Shown: piece after piece, positions 13,701 to 27,463 of the stretch
How the letters are laid out: the number at the start of each line of letters is the position of its first letter
How positions within the stretch are numbered: the stretch's first letter is position 1
DNA from: Phorcus lineatus
Taxonomy: Eukaryota; Mollusca; Gastropoda; Trochida; Trochidae
Assembly (NCBI GenBank): GCA_921293015.1
Contig: OV121092.1
Location: forward strand, 8,004,001 to 8,068,000
Length of the DNA: 64,000 bases
Direction of reading: 5' to 3'
The notes under the pieces: generated by a model
Database searches by the model: none
What the model was told of the DNA's origin: nothing
The model's input: only the letters and a program-made list of their open reading frames with translations
Made by a program: the position numbers and the translations under genes

Positions 13701-16700
13701 AAACTTTCATCAAATGTACATCACAATGTGTTCTATCGATTGAGCAAAACAAATTTTCAGTCCTATTTTTCGTTTGGGCTCCAGGTCCGAGCTTAAACAG
13801 GTACAAATAGCCGATTTTGATCAAAAACGCGGAAAACGGCTAAGTCGATAATATGCATAATGTTGTACCGAGCACGATAACTTTCTTAAAAATGCATATT
13901 TCTAAACCAAACTTTCATCAAATGTACATCACAATGTGTTCTATCGATTGAGCAAAACAAATTTTCAGTCCTATTTTTCGTTCGGGCTCCAGATTCGAGC
14001 TTAAACAGGTACAAATAGCCGATTTTGACCAAAAACGCGGAAAACGACTAAGTCGATAATATGCATAATGTTGTACCGAGCACGATAACTTTCTTAAAAA
14101 TGCATATTTCTAAACCAAACTTTCATCAAATGTACATCACAATGTGTTCTATCGATTGAGCAAACAAATTTTCAGTCCTATTTTTCGTTTGGGCTCCAGA
14201 TTCGAGCTTACACACGTACAAATAGCCGATTTTGACCAAAAACGCGGAAAACGACTAAGTCGATAATATGCATATTCTTGTACCGAGCACGATAACTTTC
14301 TTAAAAATGCATATTTCTAAACCAAACTTTCATCAAATGTACATCACAATGTGTTCTATCGATTGAGCAAAACAAATTTTCAGTCCTATTTTTCGTTCGG
14401 GCTCCAGATTCGAGCTTAAACAGGTACAAATAGCCGATTTTGACCAAAAACGCGGAAAACGACTAAGTCGAAAACACGCATATTCTTGTACCGAGCACGA
14501 TAACTTCGTTAAAAAAGCATATTTCTAAACCAAATTTTCATCAAATGTACATCACAATGTGTTCTATCGATTGAGCAAAACAAATTTTCAGTCCTATTTT
14601 TCGTTTGGGCTCCAGGTCCGAGCTTAAACAGGTACAAATAGCCGATTTTGATCAAAAACGCGGAAAACGGCTAAGTCGATAATATGCATAATGTTGTACC
14701 GAGCACGATAACTTTCTTAAAAATGCATATTTCTAAACCAAACTTTCATCAAATGTACATCACAATGTGTTCTATCGATTGAGCAAACAAATTTTCAGTC
14801 CTATTTTTCGTTTGGGCTCCAGATTCGAGCTTACACACGTACAAATAGCCGATTTTGACCAAAAACGCGGAAAACGACTAAGTCGATAATATGCATAATG
14901 TTGTACCGAGCACGATAACTTTCTTAAAAATGCATATTTCTAAACCAAACTTTCATCAAATGTACATCACAATGTGTTCTATCGATTGAGCAAAACAAAT
15001 TTTCAGTCCTATTTTTCGTTCGGGCTCCAGATTCGAGCTTAAACAGGTACAAATAGCCGATTTTGACCAAAAAACGCGGAAAACGACTAAGTCGATAATA
15101 TGCATAATGTTGTACCGAGCACGATAACTTATTTAAAAATGCATATTTCTAAACCAAACTTTCATCAAATGTACATCACAATGTGTTCTATCGATTGAGC
15201 AAAACAAATTTCCAGTCCTATTTTTCGTTCGGGCTCCAGATTCGAGCTTAAACAGGTACAAATAGCCGGTTTTGACCAAAAACGCGGAAAACGACTAAGT
15301 CGATAATATGCATAATGTTGTACCGAGCACGATAACTTATTTAAAAATGCATATTTCTAAACCAAACTTTCATCAAATGTACATCACAATGTGTTCTATC
15401 GATTGAGCAAAACAAATTTTCAGTCCTATTTTTCGTTCGGGCTCCAGATTCGAGCTTAAACAGGTACAAATAGCCGATTTTGACCAAAAAACGCGGAAAA
15501 CGACTAAGTCGATAATATGCATAATGTTGTACCGAGCACGATAACTTATTTAAAAATGCATATTTCTAAACCAAACTTTCATCAAATGTACATCACAATG
15601 TGTTCTATCGATTGAGCAAAACAAATTTCCAGTCCTATTTTTCGTTCGGGCTCCAGATTCGAGCTTAAACAGGTACAAATAGCCGATTTTGACCAAAAAC
15701 GCGGAAAACGACTAAGTCGATAATATGCATAATGTTGTACCGAGCACGATAACTTTCTTAAAAATGCATATTTCTAAACCAAACTTTCATCAAATGTACA
15801 TCACAATGTGTTCTATCGATTGAGCAAAACAAATTTTCAGTCCTATTTTTCGTTCGGGCTCCAGATTCGAGCTTAAACAGGTACAAATAGCCGATTTTGA
15901 CCAAAAAACGCGGAAAACGACTAAGTCGATAATATGCATAATGTTGTACCGAGCACGATAACTTATTTAAAAATGCATATTTCTAAACCAAACTTTCATC
16001 AAATGTACATCACAATGTGTTCTATCGATTGAGCAAAACAAATTTTCAGTCCTATTTTTCGTTCGGGCTCCAGATTCGAGCTTACACACGTACAAATAGC
16101 CGATTTTGACCAAAAAACGCGGAAAACGACTAAGTCGATAATATGCATAATGTTGTACCGAGCACGATAACTTATTTAAAAATGCATATTTCTAAACCAA
16201 ACTTTCATCAAATGTACATCACAATGTGTTCTATCGATTGAGCAAAACAAATTTCCAGTCCTATTTTTCGTTCGGGCTCCAGATTCGAGCTTAAACAGGT
16301 ACAAATAGCCGATTTTGACCAAAAACGCGGAAAACGACTAAGTCGATAATATGCATAATGTTGTACCGAGCACGATAACTTATTTAAAAATGCATATTTC
16401 TAAACCAAACTTTCATCAAATGTACATCACAATGTGTTCTATCGATTGAGCAAAACAAATTTTCAGTCCTATTTTTCGTTCGGGCTCCAGATTCGAGCTT
16501 AAACAGGTACAAATAGCCGATTTTGACCAAAAAACGCGGAAAACGACTAAGTCGATAATATGCATAATGTTGTACCGAGCACGATAACTTATTTAAAAAT
16601 GCATATTTCTAAACCAAACTTTCATCAAATGTACATCACAATGTGTTCTATCGATTGAGCAAAACAAATTTCCAGTCCTATTTTTCGTTCGGGCTCCAGA

Positions 16701-18103
16701 TTCGAGCTTAAACAGGTACAAATAGCCGATTTTGACCAAAAACGCGGAAAACGACTAAGTCGATAATATGCATAATGTTGTACCGAGCACGATAACTTTC
16801 TTAAAAATGCATATTTCTAAACCAAACTTTCATCAAATGTACATCACAATGTGTTCTATCGATTGAGCAAAACAAATTTTCAGTCCTATTTTTCGTTCGG
16901 GCTCCAGATTCGAGCTTAAACAGGTACAAATAGCCGATTTTGACCAAAAAACGCGGAAAACGACTAAGTCGATAATATGCATAATGTTGTACCGAGCACG
17001 ATAACTTATTTAAAAATGCATATTTCTAAACCAAACTTTCATCAAATGTACATCACAATGTGTTCTATCGATTGAGCAAAACAAATTTCCAGTCCTATTT
17101 TTCGTTCGGGCTCCAGATTCGAGCTTAAACAGGTACAAATAGCCGATTTTGACCAAAAACGCGGGAAACGACTAAGTCGATAATATGCATAATGTTGTAC
17201 CGAGCACGATAACTTATTTAAAAATGCATATTTCTAAACCAAACTTTCATCAAATGTACATCACAATGTGTTCTATCGATTGAGCAAAACAAATTTTCAG
17301 TCCTATTTTTCGTTCGGGCTCCAGATTCGAGCTTAAACAGGTACAAATAGCCGATTTTGACCAAAAACGCGGAAAACGACTAAGTCGATAATATGCATAA
17401 TGTTGTACCGAGCACGATAACTTATTTAAAAATGCATATTTCTAAACCAAACTTTCATCAAATGTACATCACAATGTGTTCTATCGATTGAGCAAAACAA
17501 ATTTTCAGTCCTATTTTTCGTTCGGGCTCCAGATTCGAGCTTAAACAGGTACAAATAGCCGATTTTGACCAAAAACACAGAAAACGACTAAGTCGATAAT
17601 ATGCATATTCTTGTACCGAGCACGATAACTTTCTTAAAAATGCATATTTCTAAACCAAACTTTCATCAAATGTACATCACAATGTGTTCTATCGATTGAG
17701 CAAAACAAATTTTCAGTCCTATTTTTCGTTCGGGCTCCAGATTCGAGCTTAAACAGGTACAAATAGCCGATTTTGACCAAAAACGCGGAAAACGACTAAG
17801 TCGATAATATGCATATTCTTGTACCGAGCACGATAACTTTCTTAAAAATGCATATTTCTAAACCAAACTTTCATCAAATGTACATCACAATGTGTTCTAT
17901 CGATTGAGCAAAACAAATTTTCAGTCCTATTTTTCGTTCGGGCTCCAGATTCGAGCTTAAACAGGTACAAATAGCCGATTTTGACCAAAAACGCGGAAAA
18001 CGACTAAGTCGATAATATGCATATTCTTGTACCGAGCACGATAACTTTCTTAAAAATGCATATTTCTAAACCAAACTTTCATCAAATGTACATCACAATG
18101 TGT
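7702..18103. repeat. Second-family satellite HOR region (207/209 bp variants)
   Basis: From here the array changes character. Common units are: a B-like 207 bp monomer with GAGCAAACAAAT; a 209 bp A-like monomer with six A before CGCGG and CTTATTTAAAAATG; an A/C hybrid with TTCGGG, AATGACTAAGTCGAAAACACG and CTTCGTTAAAAAAGC; and an AGGTCCGAG unit with TTGATCAAAAACGCGGAAAACGGCTAAG. The last three often follow one another in fixed order (for example 12900-13500). Rare units carry GAGGAAAAC plus CCTAGTTTTCG (near 10414) or AAGTCAATAATATG (near 11140). Confidence 0.85.
15180..17500. repeat. Dimeric HOR zone (~417 bp)
   Basis: Monomers with CAAATTTCCAGTCC alternate with monomers that have a six-A run before CGCGG and CTTATTTAAAAATG. 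The TTTCCAG marker occurs at about 15212, 15629, 16255, 16672 and 17089, giving spacings of 417, 626, 417 and 417. This is a 208+209 bp dimer with one trimeric step. A second short patch with 417 bp spacing is at about 21040 and 21457. Confidence 0.85.
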
Positions 18104-19975
18104 TCTATCGATTGAGCAAAACAAATTTTCAGTCCTATTTTTCGTTCGGGCTCCAGATTCGAGCTTACACACGTACAAATAGCCGATTTTGACCAAAAGC
18201 GCGGAAAACGACTAAGTCGATAATATGCATAATGTTGTACCGAGCACGATAACTTTCTTAAAAATGCATATTTCTAAACCAAACGTTCATCAAATGTACA
18301 TCACAATGTGTTCTATCGATTGAGCAAAACAAATTTTCAGTCCTATTTTTCGTTTGGGCTCCAGGTCCGAGCTTAAACAGGTACAAATAGCCGATTTTGA
18401 CCAAAAACGCGGAAAATAACTAAGTCGAAAACACGCATATTCTTGTACCGAGCACGATAACTTCGTTAAAAAAACATATTTCTAAACCAAATTTTCATTA
18501 AATGTACATCACAATGTGTTCTATCGATTGAGCAAAACAAATTTTCAGTCCTATTTTTCGTTTGGGCTCCAGGTCCGAGCTTAAACAGGTACAAATAGCC
18601 GATTTTGATCAAAAACGCCTAAAACGACTAAGTCGATAATATGCATAATGTTGTACCGAGCACGATAACTTTCTTAAAAATGCATATTTCTAAACCAAAC
18701 TTTCATCAAATGTACATCACAATGTGTTCTATCGATTGAGCAAAACAAATTTTCAGTCCTATTTTTCGTTCGGGCTCCAGATTCGAGCTTAAACAGGTAC
18801 AAATAGCCGATTTTGACCAAAAACGCGGAAAACGACTAAGTCGATAATATGCATATTCTTGTACCGAGCACGATAACTTTCTTAAAAATGCATATTTCTA
18901 AACCAAACTTTCATCAAATGTACATCACAATGTGTTCTATCGATTGAGCAAAACAAATTTTCAGTCCTATTTTTCGTTCGGGCTCCAGATTCGAGCTTAA
19001 ACAGGTACAAATAGCCGATTTTGACCAAAAACGCGGAAAACGACTAAGTCGATAATATGCATATTCTTGTACCGAGCACGATAACTTTCTTAAAAATGCA
19101 TATTTCTAAACCAAACTTTCATCAAATGTACATCACAATGTGTTCTATCGATTGAGCAAAACAAATTTTCAGTCCTATTTTTCGTTTGGGCTCCAGATTC
19201 GAGCTTACACACGTACAAATAGCCGATTTTGACCAAAAGCGCGGAAAACGACGAAGTCGATAATATGCATAATGTTGTACCGAGCACGATAACTTTCTTA
19301 AAAATGCATATTTCTAAACCAAACGTTCATCAAATGTACATCACAATGTGTTCTATCGATTGAGCAAAACAAATTTTCAGTCCTATTTTTCGTTTGGGCT
19401 CCAGGTCCGAGCTTAAACAGGTACAAATAGCCGATTTTGACCAAAAACGCGGATAATGACTAAGTCGAAAACACGCATATTCTTGTACCGAGCACGATAA
19501 CTTCGTTAAAAAAACATATTTCTAAACCAAATTTTCATTAAATGTACATCACAATGTGTTCTATCGATTGAGCAAAACAAATTTTCAGTCCTATTTTTCG
19601 TTTGGGCTCCAGGTCCGAGCTTAAACAGGTACAAATAGCCGATTTTGATCAAAAACGCCTAAAACGACTAAGTCGATAATATGCATAATGTTGTACCGAG
19701 CACGATAACTTTCTTAAAAATGCATATTTCTAAACCAAACGTTCATCAAATGTACATCACAATGTGTTCTATCGATTGAGCAAAACAAATTTTCAGTCCT
19801 ATTTTTCGTTCGGGCTCCAGATTCGAGCTTAAACAGGTACAAATAGCCGATTTTGACCAAAAACGCGGAAAACGACTAAGTCGATAATATGCATAATGTT
19901 GTACCGAGCACGATAACTTTCTTAAAAATGCATATTTCTAAACCAAACTTTCATCAAATGTACATCACAATGTGT
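18104..19975. repeat. 9-mer satellite block, 1872 bp, copy 1
   Basis: Nine units in the order B-hybrid, C, D, A, A, B, C*, D*, A. The C* unit carries the private change GCGGATAATGAC (near 19449) in place of GCGGAAAATGAC. D* carries AACGTTCATC. The B unit carries GACGAAGTCG. The same ordered set recurs 4368 bp (21 monomers) downstream. Confidence 0.85.
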
Positions 19976-22471
19976 TCTATCGATTGAGCAAACAAATTTT
20001 CAGTCCTATTTTTCGTTTGGGCTCCAGATTCGAGCTTACACACGTACAAATAGCCGATTTTGACCAAAAACGCGGAAAACGACTAAGTCGATAATATGCA
20101 TATTCTTGTACCGAGCACGATAACTTTCTTAAAAATGCATATTTCTAAACCAAACTTTCATCAAATGTACATCACAATGTGTTCTATCGATTGAGCAAAA
20201 CAAATTTTCAGTCCTATTTTTCGTTCGGGCTCCAGATTCGAGCTTAAACAGGTACAAATAGCCGATTTTGACCAAAAACGCGGAAAACGACTAAGTCGAA
20301 AACACGCATATTCTTGTACCGAGCACGATAACTTCGTTAAAAAAGCATATTTCTAAACCAAATTTTCATCAAATGTACATCACAATGTGTTCTATCGATT
20401 GAGCAAAACAAATTTTCAGTCCTATTTTTCGTTTGGGCTCCAGGTCCGAGCTTAAACAGGTACAAATAGCCGATTTTGATCAAAAACGCGGAAAACGGCT
20501 AAGTCGATAATATGCATAATGTTGTACCGAGCACGATAACTTTCTTAAAAATGCATATTTCTAAACCAAACTTTCATCAAATGTACATCACAATGTGTTC
20601 TATCGATTGAGCAAACAAATTTTCAGTCCTATTTTTCGTTTGGGCTCCAGATTCGAGCTTACACACGTACAAATAGCCGATTTTGACCAAAAACGCGGAA
20701 AACGACTAAGTCGATAATATGCATAATGTTGTACCGAGCACGATAATTTTCTTAAAAATGCATATTTCTAAACCAAACTTTCATCAAATGTACATCACAA
20801 TGTGTTCTATCGATTGAGCAAAACAAATTTTCAGTCCTATTTTTCGTTCGGGCTCCAGATTCGAGCTTAAACAGGTACAAATAGCCGATTTTGACCAAAA
20901 AACGCGGAAAACGACTAAGTCGATAATATGCATAATGTTGTACCGAGCACGATAACTTATTTAAAAATGCATATTTCTAAACCAAACTTTCATCAAATGT
21001 ACATCACAATGTGTTCTATCGATTGAGCAAAACAAATTTCCAGTCCTATTTTTCGTTCGGGCTCCAGATTCGAGCTTAAACAGGTACAAATAGCCGATTT
21101 TGACCAAAAACGCGGAAAACGACTAAGTCGATAATATGCATAATGTTGTACCGAGCACGATAACTTTCTTAAAAATGCATATTTCTAAACCAAACTTTCA
21201 TCAAATGTACATCACAATGTGTTCTATCGATTGAGCAAAACAAATTTTCAGTCCTATTTTTCGTTCGGGCTCCAGATTCGAGCTTAAACAGGTACAAATA
21301 GCCGATTTTGACCAAAAAACGCGGAAAACGACTAAGTCGATAATATGCATAATGTTGTACCGAGCACGATAACTTATTTAAAAATGCATATTTCTAAACC
21401 AAACTTTCATCAAATGTACATCACAATGTGTTCTATCGATTGAGCAAAACAAATTTCCAGTCCTATTTTTCGTTCGGGCTCCAGATTCGAGCTTAAACAG
21501 GTACAAATAGCCGATTTTGACCAAAAACGCGGAAAACGACTAAGTCGATAATATGCATAATGTTGTACCGAGCACGATAACTTATTTAAAAATGCATATT
21601 TCTAAACCAAACTTTCATCAAATGTACATCACAATGTGTTCTATCGATTGAGCAAAACAAATTTTCAGTCCTATTTTTCGTTCGGGCTCCAGATTCGAGC
21701 TTAAACAGGTACAAATAGCCGATTTTGACCAAAAACGCGGAAAACGACTAAGTCGATAATATGCATAATGTTGTACCGAGCACGATAACTTATTTAAAAA
21801 TGCATATTTCTAAACCAAACTTTCATCAAATGTACATCACAATGTGTTCTATCGATTGAGCAAAACAAATTTTCAGTCCTAGTTTTCGTTCGGGCTCCAG
21901 ATTCGAGCTTAAACAGGTACAAATAGCCGATTTTGACCAAAAACGCGGAAAACGACTAAGTCGATAATATGCATATTCTTGTACCGAGCACGATAACTTT
22001 CTTACAAATGCATATTTCTAAACCAAACTTTCATCAAATGTACATCACAATGTGTTCTATCGATTGAGCAAAACAAATTTTCAGTCCTATTTTTCGTTCG
22101 GGCTCCAGATTCGAGCTTAAACAGGTACAAATAGCCGATTTTGACCAAAAACGCGGAAAACGACTAAGTCGATAATATGCATATTCTTGTACCGAGCACG
22201 ATAACTTTCTTAAAAATGCATATTTCTAAACCAAACTTTCATCAAATGTACATCACAATGTGTTCTATCGATTGAGCAAAACAAATTTTCAGTCCTATTT
22301 TTCGTTCGGGCTCCAGATTCGAGCTTAAACAGGTACAAATAGCCGATTTTGACCAAAAACGCGGAAAACGACTAAGTCGATAATATGCATATTCTTGTAC
22401 CGAGCACGATAACTTTCTTAAAAATGCATATTTCTAAACCAAACTTTCATCAAATGTACATCACAATGTGT
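19976..22471. repeat. Second-family satellite block
   Basis: Begins with a 207 bp GAGCAAACAAAT monomer and carries the CGGCTAAG, AAAAAAGC, CTTATTT and TTTCCAG variants seen at 7702-18103. It ends with a run of A-type units. This block sits between two first-family 9-mer copies, so the two families interleave in blocks of about 2-5 kb. Confidence 0.8.
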
Positions 22472-25400
22472 TCTATCGATTGAGCAAAACAAATTTTCAG
22501 TCCTATTTTTCGTTCGGGCTCCAGATTCGAGCTTACACACGTACAAATAGCCGATTTTGACCAAAAGCGCGGAAAACGACTAAGTCGATAATATGCATAA
22601 TGTTGTACCGAGCACGATAACTTTCTTAAAAATGCATATTTCTAAACCAAACGTTCATCAAATGTACATCACAATGTGTTCTATCGATTGAGCAAAACAA
22701 ATTTTCAGTCCTATTTTTCGTTTGGGCTCCAGGTCCGAGCTTAAACAGGTACAAATAGCCGATTTTGACCAAAAACGCGGAAAATGACTAAGTCGAAAAC
22801 ACGCATATTCTTGTACCGAGCACGATAACTTCGTTAAAAAAACATATTTCTAAACCAAATTTTCATTAAATGTACATCACAATGTGTTCTATCGATTGAG
22901 CAAAACAAATTTTCAGTCCTATTTTTCGTTTGGGCTCCAGGTCCGAGCTTAAACAGGTACAAATAGCCGATTTTGATCAAAAACGCCTAAAACGACTAAG
23001 TCGATAATATGCATAATGTTGTACCGAGCACGATAACTTTCTTAAAAATGCATATTTCTAAACCAAACTTTCATCAAATGTACATCACAATGTGTTCTAT
23101 CGATTGAGCAAAACAAATTTTCAGTCCTATTTTTCGTTCGGGCTCCAGATTCGAGCTTAAACAGGTACAAATAGCCGATTTTGACCAAAAACGCGGAAAA
23201 CGACTAAGTCGATAATATGCATATTCTTGTACCGAGCACGATAACTTTCTTAAAAATGCATATTTCTAAACCAAACTTTCATCAAATGTACATCACAATG
23301 TGTTCTATCGATTGAGCAAAACAAATTTTCAGTCCTATTTTTCGTTCGGGCTCCAGATTCGAGCTTAAACAGGTACAAATAGCCGATTTTGACCAAAAAC
23401 GCGGAAAACGACTAAGTCGATAATATGCATATTCTTGTACCGAGCACGATAACTTTCTTAAAAATGCATATTTCTAAACCAAACTTTCATCAAATGTACA
23501 TCACAATGTGTTCTATCGATTGAGCAAAACAAATTTTCAGTCCTATTTTTCGTTTGGGCTCCAGATTCGAGCTTACACACGTACAAATAGCCGATTTTGA
23601 CCAAAAGCGCGGAAAACGACGAAGTCGATAATATGCATAATGTTGTACCGAGCACGATAACTTTCTTAAAAATGCATATTTCTAAACCAAACGTTCATCA
23701 AATGTACATCACAATGTGTTCTATCGATTGAGCAAAACAAATTTTCAGTCCTATTTTTCGTTTGGGCTCCAGGTCCGAGCTTAAACAGGTACAAATAGCC
23801 GATTTTGACCAAAAACGCGGATAATGACTAAGTCGAAAACACGCATATTCTTGTACCGAGCACGATAACTTCGTTAAAAAAACATATTTCTAAACCAAAT
23901 TTTCATTAAATGTACATCACAATGTGTTCTATCGATTGAGCAAAACAAATTTTCAGTCCTATTTTTCGTTTGGGCTCCAGGTCCGAGCTTAAACAGGTAC
24001 AAATAGCCGATTTTGATCAAAAACGCCTAAAACGACTAAGTCGATAATATGCATAATGTTGTACCGAGCACGATAACTTTCTTAAAAATGCATATTTCTA
24101 AACCAAACGTTCATCAAATGTACATCACAATGTGTTCTATCGATTGAGCAAAACAAATTTTCAGTCCTATTTTTCGTTCGGGCTCCAGATTCGAGCTTAA
24201 ACAGGTACAAATAGCCGATTTTGACCAAAAACGCGGAAAACGACTAAGTCGATAATATGCATATTCTTGTACCGAGCACGATAACTTTCTTAAAAATGCA
24301 TATTTCTAAACCAAACTTTCATCAAATGTACATCACAATGTGTTCTATCGATTGAGCAAAACAAATTTTCAGTCCTATTTTTCGTTCGGGCTCCAGATTC
24401 GAGCTTACACACGTACAAATAGCCGATTTTGACCAAAAGCGCGGAAAACGACTAAGTCGATAATATGCATAATGTTGTACCGAGCACGATAACTTTCTTA
24501 AAAATGCATATTTCTAAACCAAACGTTCATCAAATGTACATCACAATGTGTTCTATCGATTGAGCAAAACAAATTTTCAGTCCTATTTTTCGTTTGGGCT
24601 CCAGGTCCGAGCTTAAACAGGTACAAATAGCCGATTTTGACCAAAAACGCGGAAAATGACTAAGTCGAAAACACGCATATTCTTGTACCGAGCACGATAA
24701 CTTCGTTAAAAAAACATATTTCTAAACCAAATTTTCATTAAATGTACATCACAATGTGTTCTATCGATTGAGCAAAACAAATTTTCAGTCCTATTTTTCG
24801 TTTGGGCTCCAGGTCCGAGCTTAAACAGGTACAAATAGCCGATTTTGATCAAAAACGCCTAAAACGACTAAGTCGATAATATGCATAATGTTGTACCGAG
24901 CACGATAACTTTCTTAAAAATGCATATTTCTAAACCAAACTTTCATCAAATGTACATCACAATGTGTTCTATCGATTGAGCAAAACAAATTTTCAGTCCT
25001 ATTTTTCGTTCGGGCTCCAGATTCGAGCTTAAACAGGTACAAATAGCCGATTTTGACCAAAAACGCGGAAAACGACTAAGTCGATAATATGCATATTCTT
25101 GTACCGAGCACGATAACTTTCTTAAAAATGCATATTTCTAAACCAAACTTTCATCAAATGTACATCACAATGTGTTCTATCGATTGAGCAAAACAAATTT
25201 TCAGTCCTATTTTTCGTTCGGGCTCCAGATTCGAGCTTAAACAGGTACAAATAGCCGATTTTGACCAAAAACGCGGAAAACGACTAAGTCGATAATATGC
25301 ATATTCTTGTACCGAGCACGATAACTTTCTTAAAAATGCATATTTCTAAACCAAACTTTCATCAAATGTACATCACAATGTGTTCTATCGATTGAGCAAA

Positions 25401-27463
25401 ACAAATTTTCAGTCCTATTTTTCGTTTGGGCTCCAGATTCGAGCTTACACACGTACAAATAGCCGATTTTGACCAAAAGCGCGGAAAACGACGAAGTCGA
25501 TAATATGCATAATGTTGTACCGAGCACGATAACTTTCTTAAAAATGCATATTTCTAAACCAAACGTTCATCAAATGTACATCACAATGTGTTCTATCGAT
25601 TGAGCAAAACAAATTTTCAGTCCTATTTTTCGTTTGGGCTCCAGGTCCGAGCTTAAACAGGTACAAATAGCCGATTTTGACCAAAAACGCGGATAATGAC
25701 TAAGTCGAAAACACGCATATTCTTGTACCAAGCACGATAACTTCGTTAAAAAAACATATTTCTAAACCAAATTTTCATTAAATGTACATCACAATGTGTT
25801 CTATCGATTGAGCAAAACAAATTTTCAGTCCTATTTTTCGTTTGGGCTCCAGGTCCGAGCTTAAACAGGTACAAATAGCCGATTTTGATCAAAAACGCCT
25901 AAAACGACTAAGTCGATAATATGCATAATGTTGTACCGAGCACGATAACTTTCTTAAAAATGCATATTTCTAAACCAAACGTTCATCAAATGTACATCAC
26001 AATGTGTTCTATCGATTGAGCAAAACAAATTTTCAGTCCTATTTTTCGTTCGGGCTCCAGATTCGAGCTTAAACAGGTACAAATAGCCGATTTTGACCAA
26101 AAACGCGGAAAACGACTAAGTCGATAATATGCATATTCTTGTACCGAGCACGATAACTTTCTTAAAAATGCATATTTCTAAACCAAACTTTCATCAAATG
26201 TACATCACAATGTGTTCTATCGATTGAGCAAAACAAATTTTCAGTCCTATTTTTCGTTCGGGCTCCAGATTCGAGCTTAAACAGGTACAAATAGCCGATT
26301 TTGACCAAAAACGCGGAAAACGACTAAGTCGATAATATGCATATTCTTGTACCGAGCACGATAACTTTCTTAAAAATGCATATTTCTAAACCAAACTTTC
26401 ATCAAATGTACATCACAATGTGTTCTATCGATTGAGCAAAACAAATTTTCAGTCCTATTTTTCGTTCGGGCTCCAGATTCGAGCTTAAACAGGTACAAAT
26501 AGCCGATTTTGACCAAAAACGCGGAAAACGACTAAGTCGATAATATGCATATTCTTGTACCGAGCACGATAACTTTCTTAAAAATGCATATTTCTAAACC
26601 AAACTTTCATCAAATGTACATCACAATGTGTTCTATCGATTGAGCAAAACAAATTTTCAGTCCTATTTTTCGTTTGGGCTCCAGATTCGAGCTTACACAC
26701 GTACAAATAGCCGATTTTGACCAAAAGCGCGGAAAACGACTAAGTCGATAATATGCATAATGTTGTACCGAGCACGATAACTTTCTTAAAAATGCATATT
26801 TCTAAACCAAACGTTCATCAAATGTACATCACAATGTGTTCTATCGATTGAGCAAAACAAATTTTCAGTCCTATTTTTCGTTTGGGCTCCAGGTCCGAGC
26901 TTAAACAGGTACAAATAGCCGATTTTGACCAAAAACGCGGAAAATGACTAAGTCGAAAACACGCATATTCTTGTACCGAGCACGATAACTTCGTTAAAAA
27001 AACATATTTCTAAACCAAATTTTCATTAAATGTACATCACAATGTGTTCTATCGATTGAGCAAAACAAATTTTCAGTCCTATTTTTCGTTTGGGCTCCAG
27101 GTCCGAGCTTAAACAGGTACAAATAGCCGATTTTGATCAAAAACGCCTAAAACGACTAAGTCGATAATATGCATAATGTTGTACCGAGCACGATAACTTT
27201 CTTAAAAATGCATATTTCTAAACCAAACTTTCATCAAATGTACATCACAATGTGTTCTATCGATTGAGCAAAACAAATTTTCAGTCCTATTTTTCGTTCG
27301 GGCTCCAGATTCGAGCTTAAACAGGTACAAATAGCCGATTTTGACCAAAAACGCGGAAAACGACTAAGTCGATAATATGCATATTCTTGTACCGAGCACG
27401 ATAACTTTCTTAAAAATGCATATTTCTAAACCAAACTTTCATCAAATGTACATCACAATGTGT
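22472..27463. repeat. First-family HOR block with tandem 9-mers (1872 bp)
   Basis: 4992 bp, exactly 24 monomer lengths. The 9-mer B-hybrid, C, D, A, A, B, C*, D*, A occupies 22472-24343 and again 24344-26215. The private GCGGATAATGAC change is at about 23817 and 25689, exactly 1872 bp apart and at the same offset as in 18104-19975. The remainder (26216-27463) is A, A, B, C, D, A without the private change. Confidence 0.85.
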
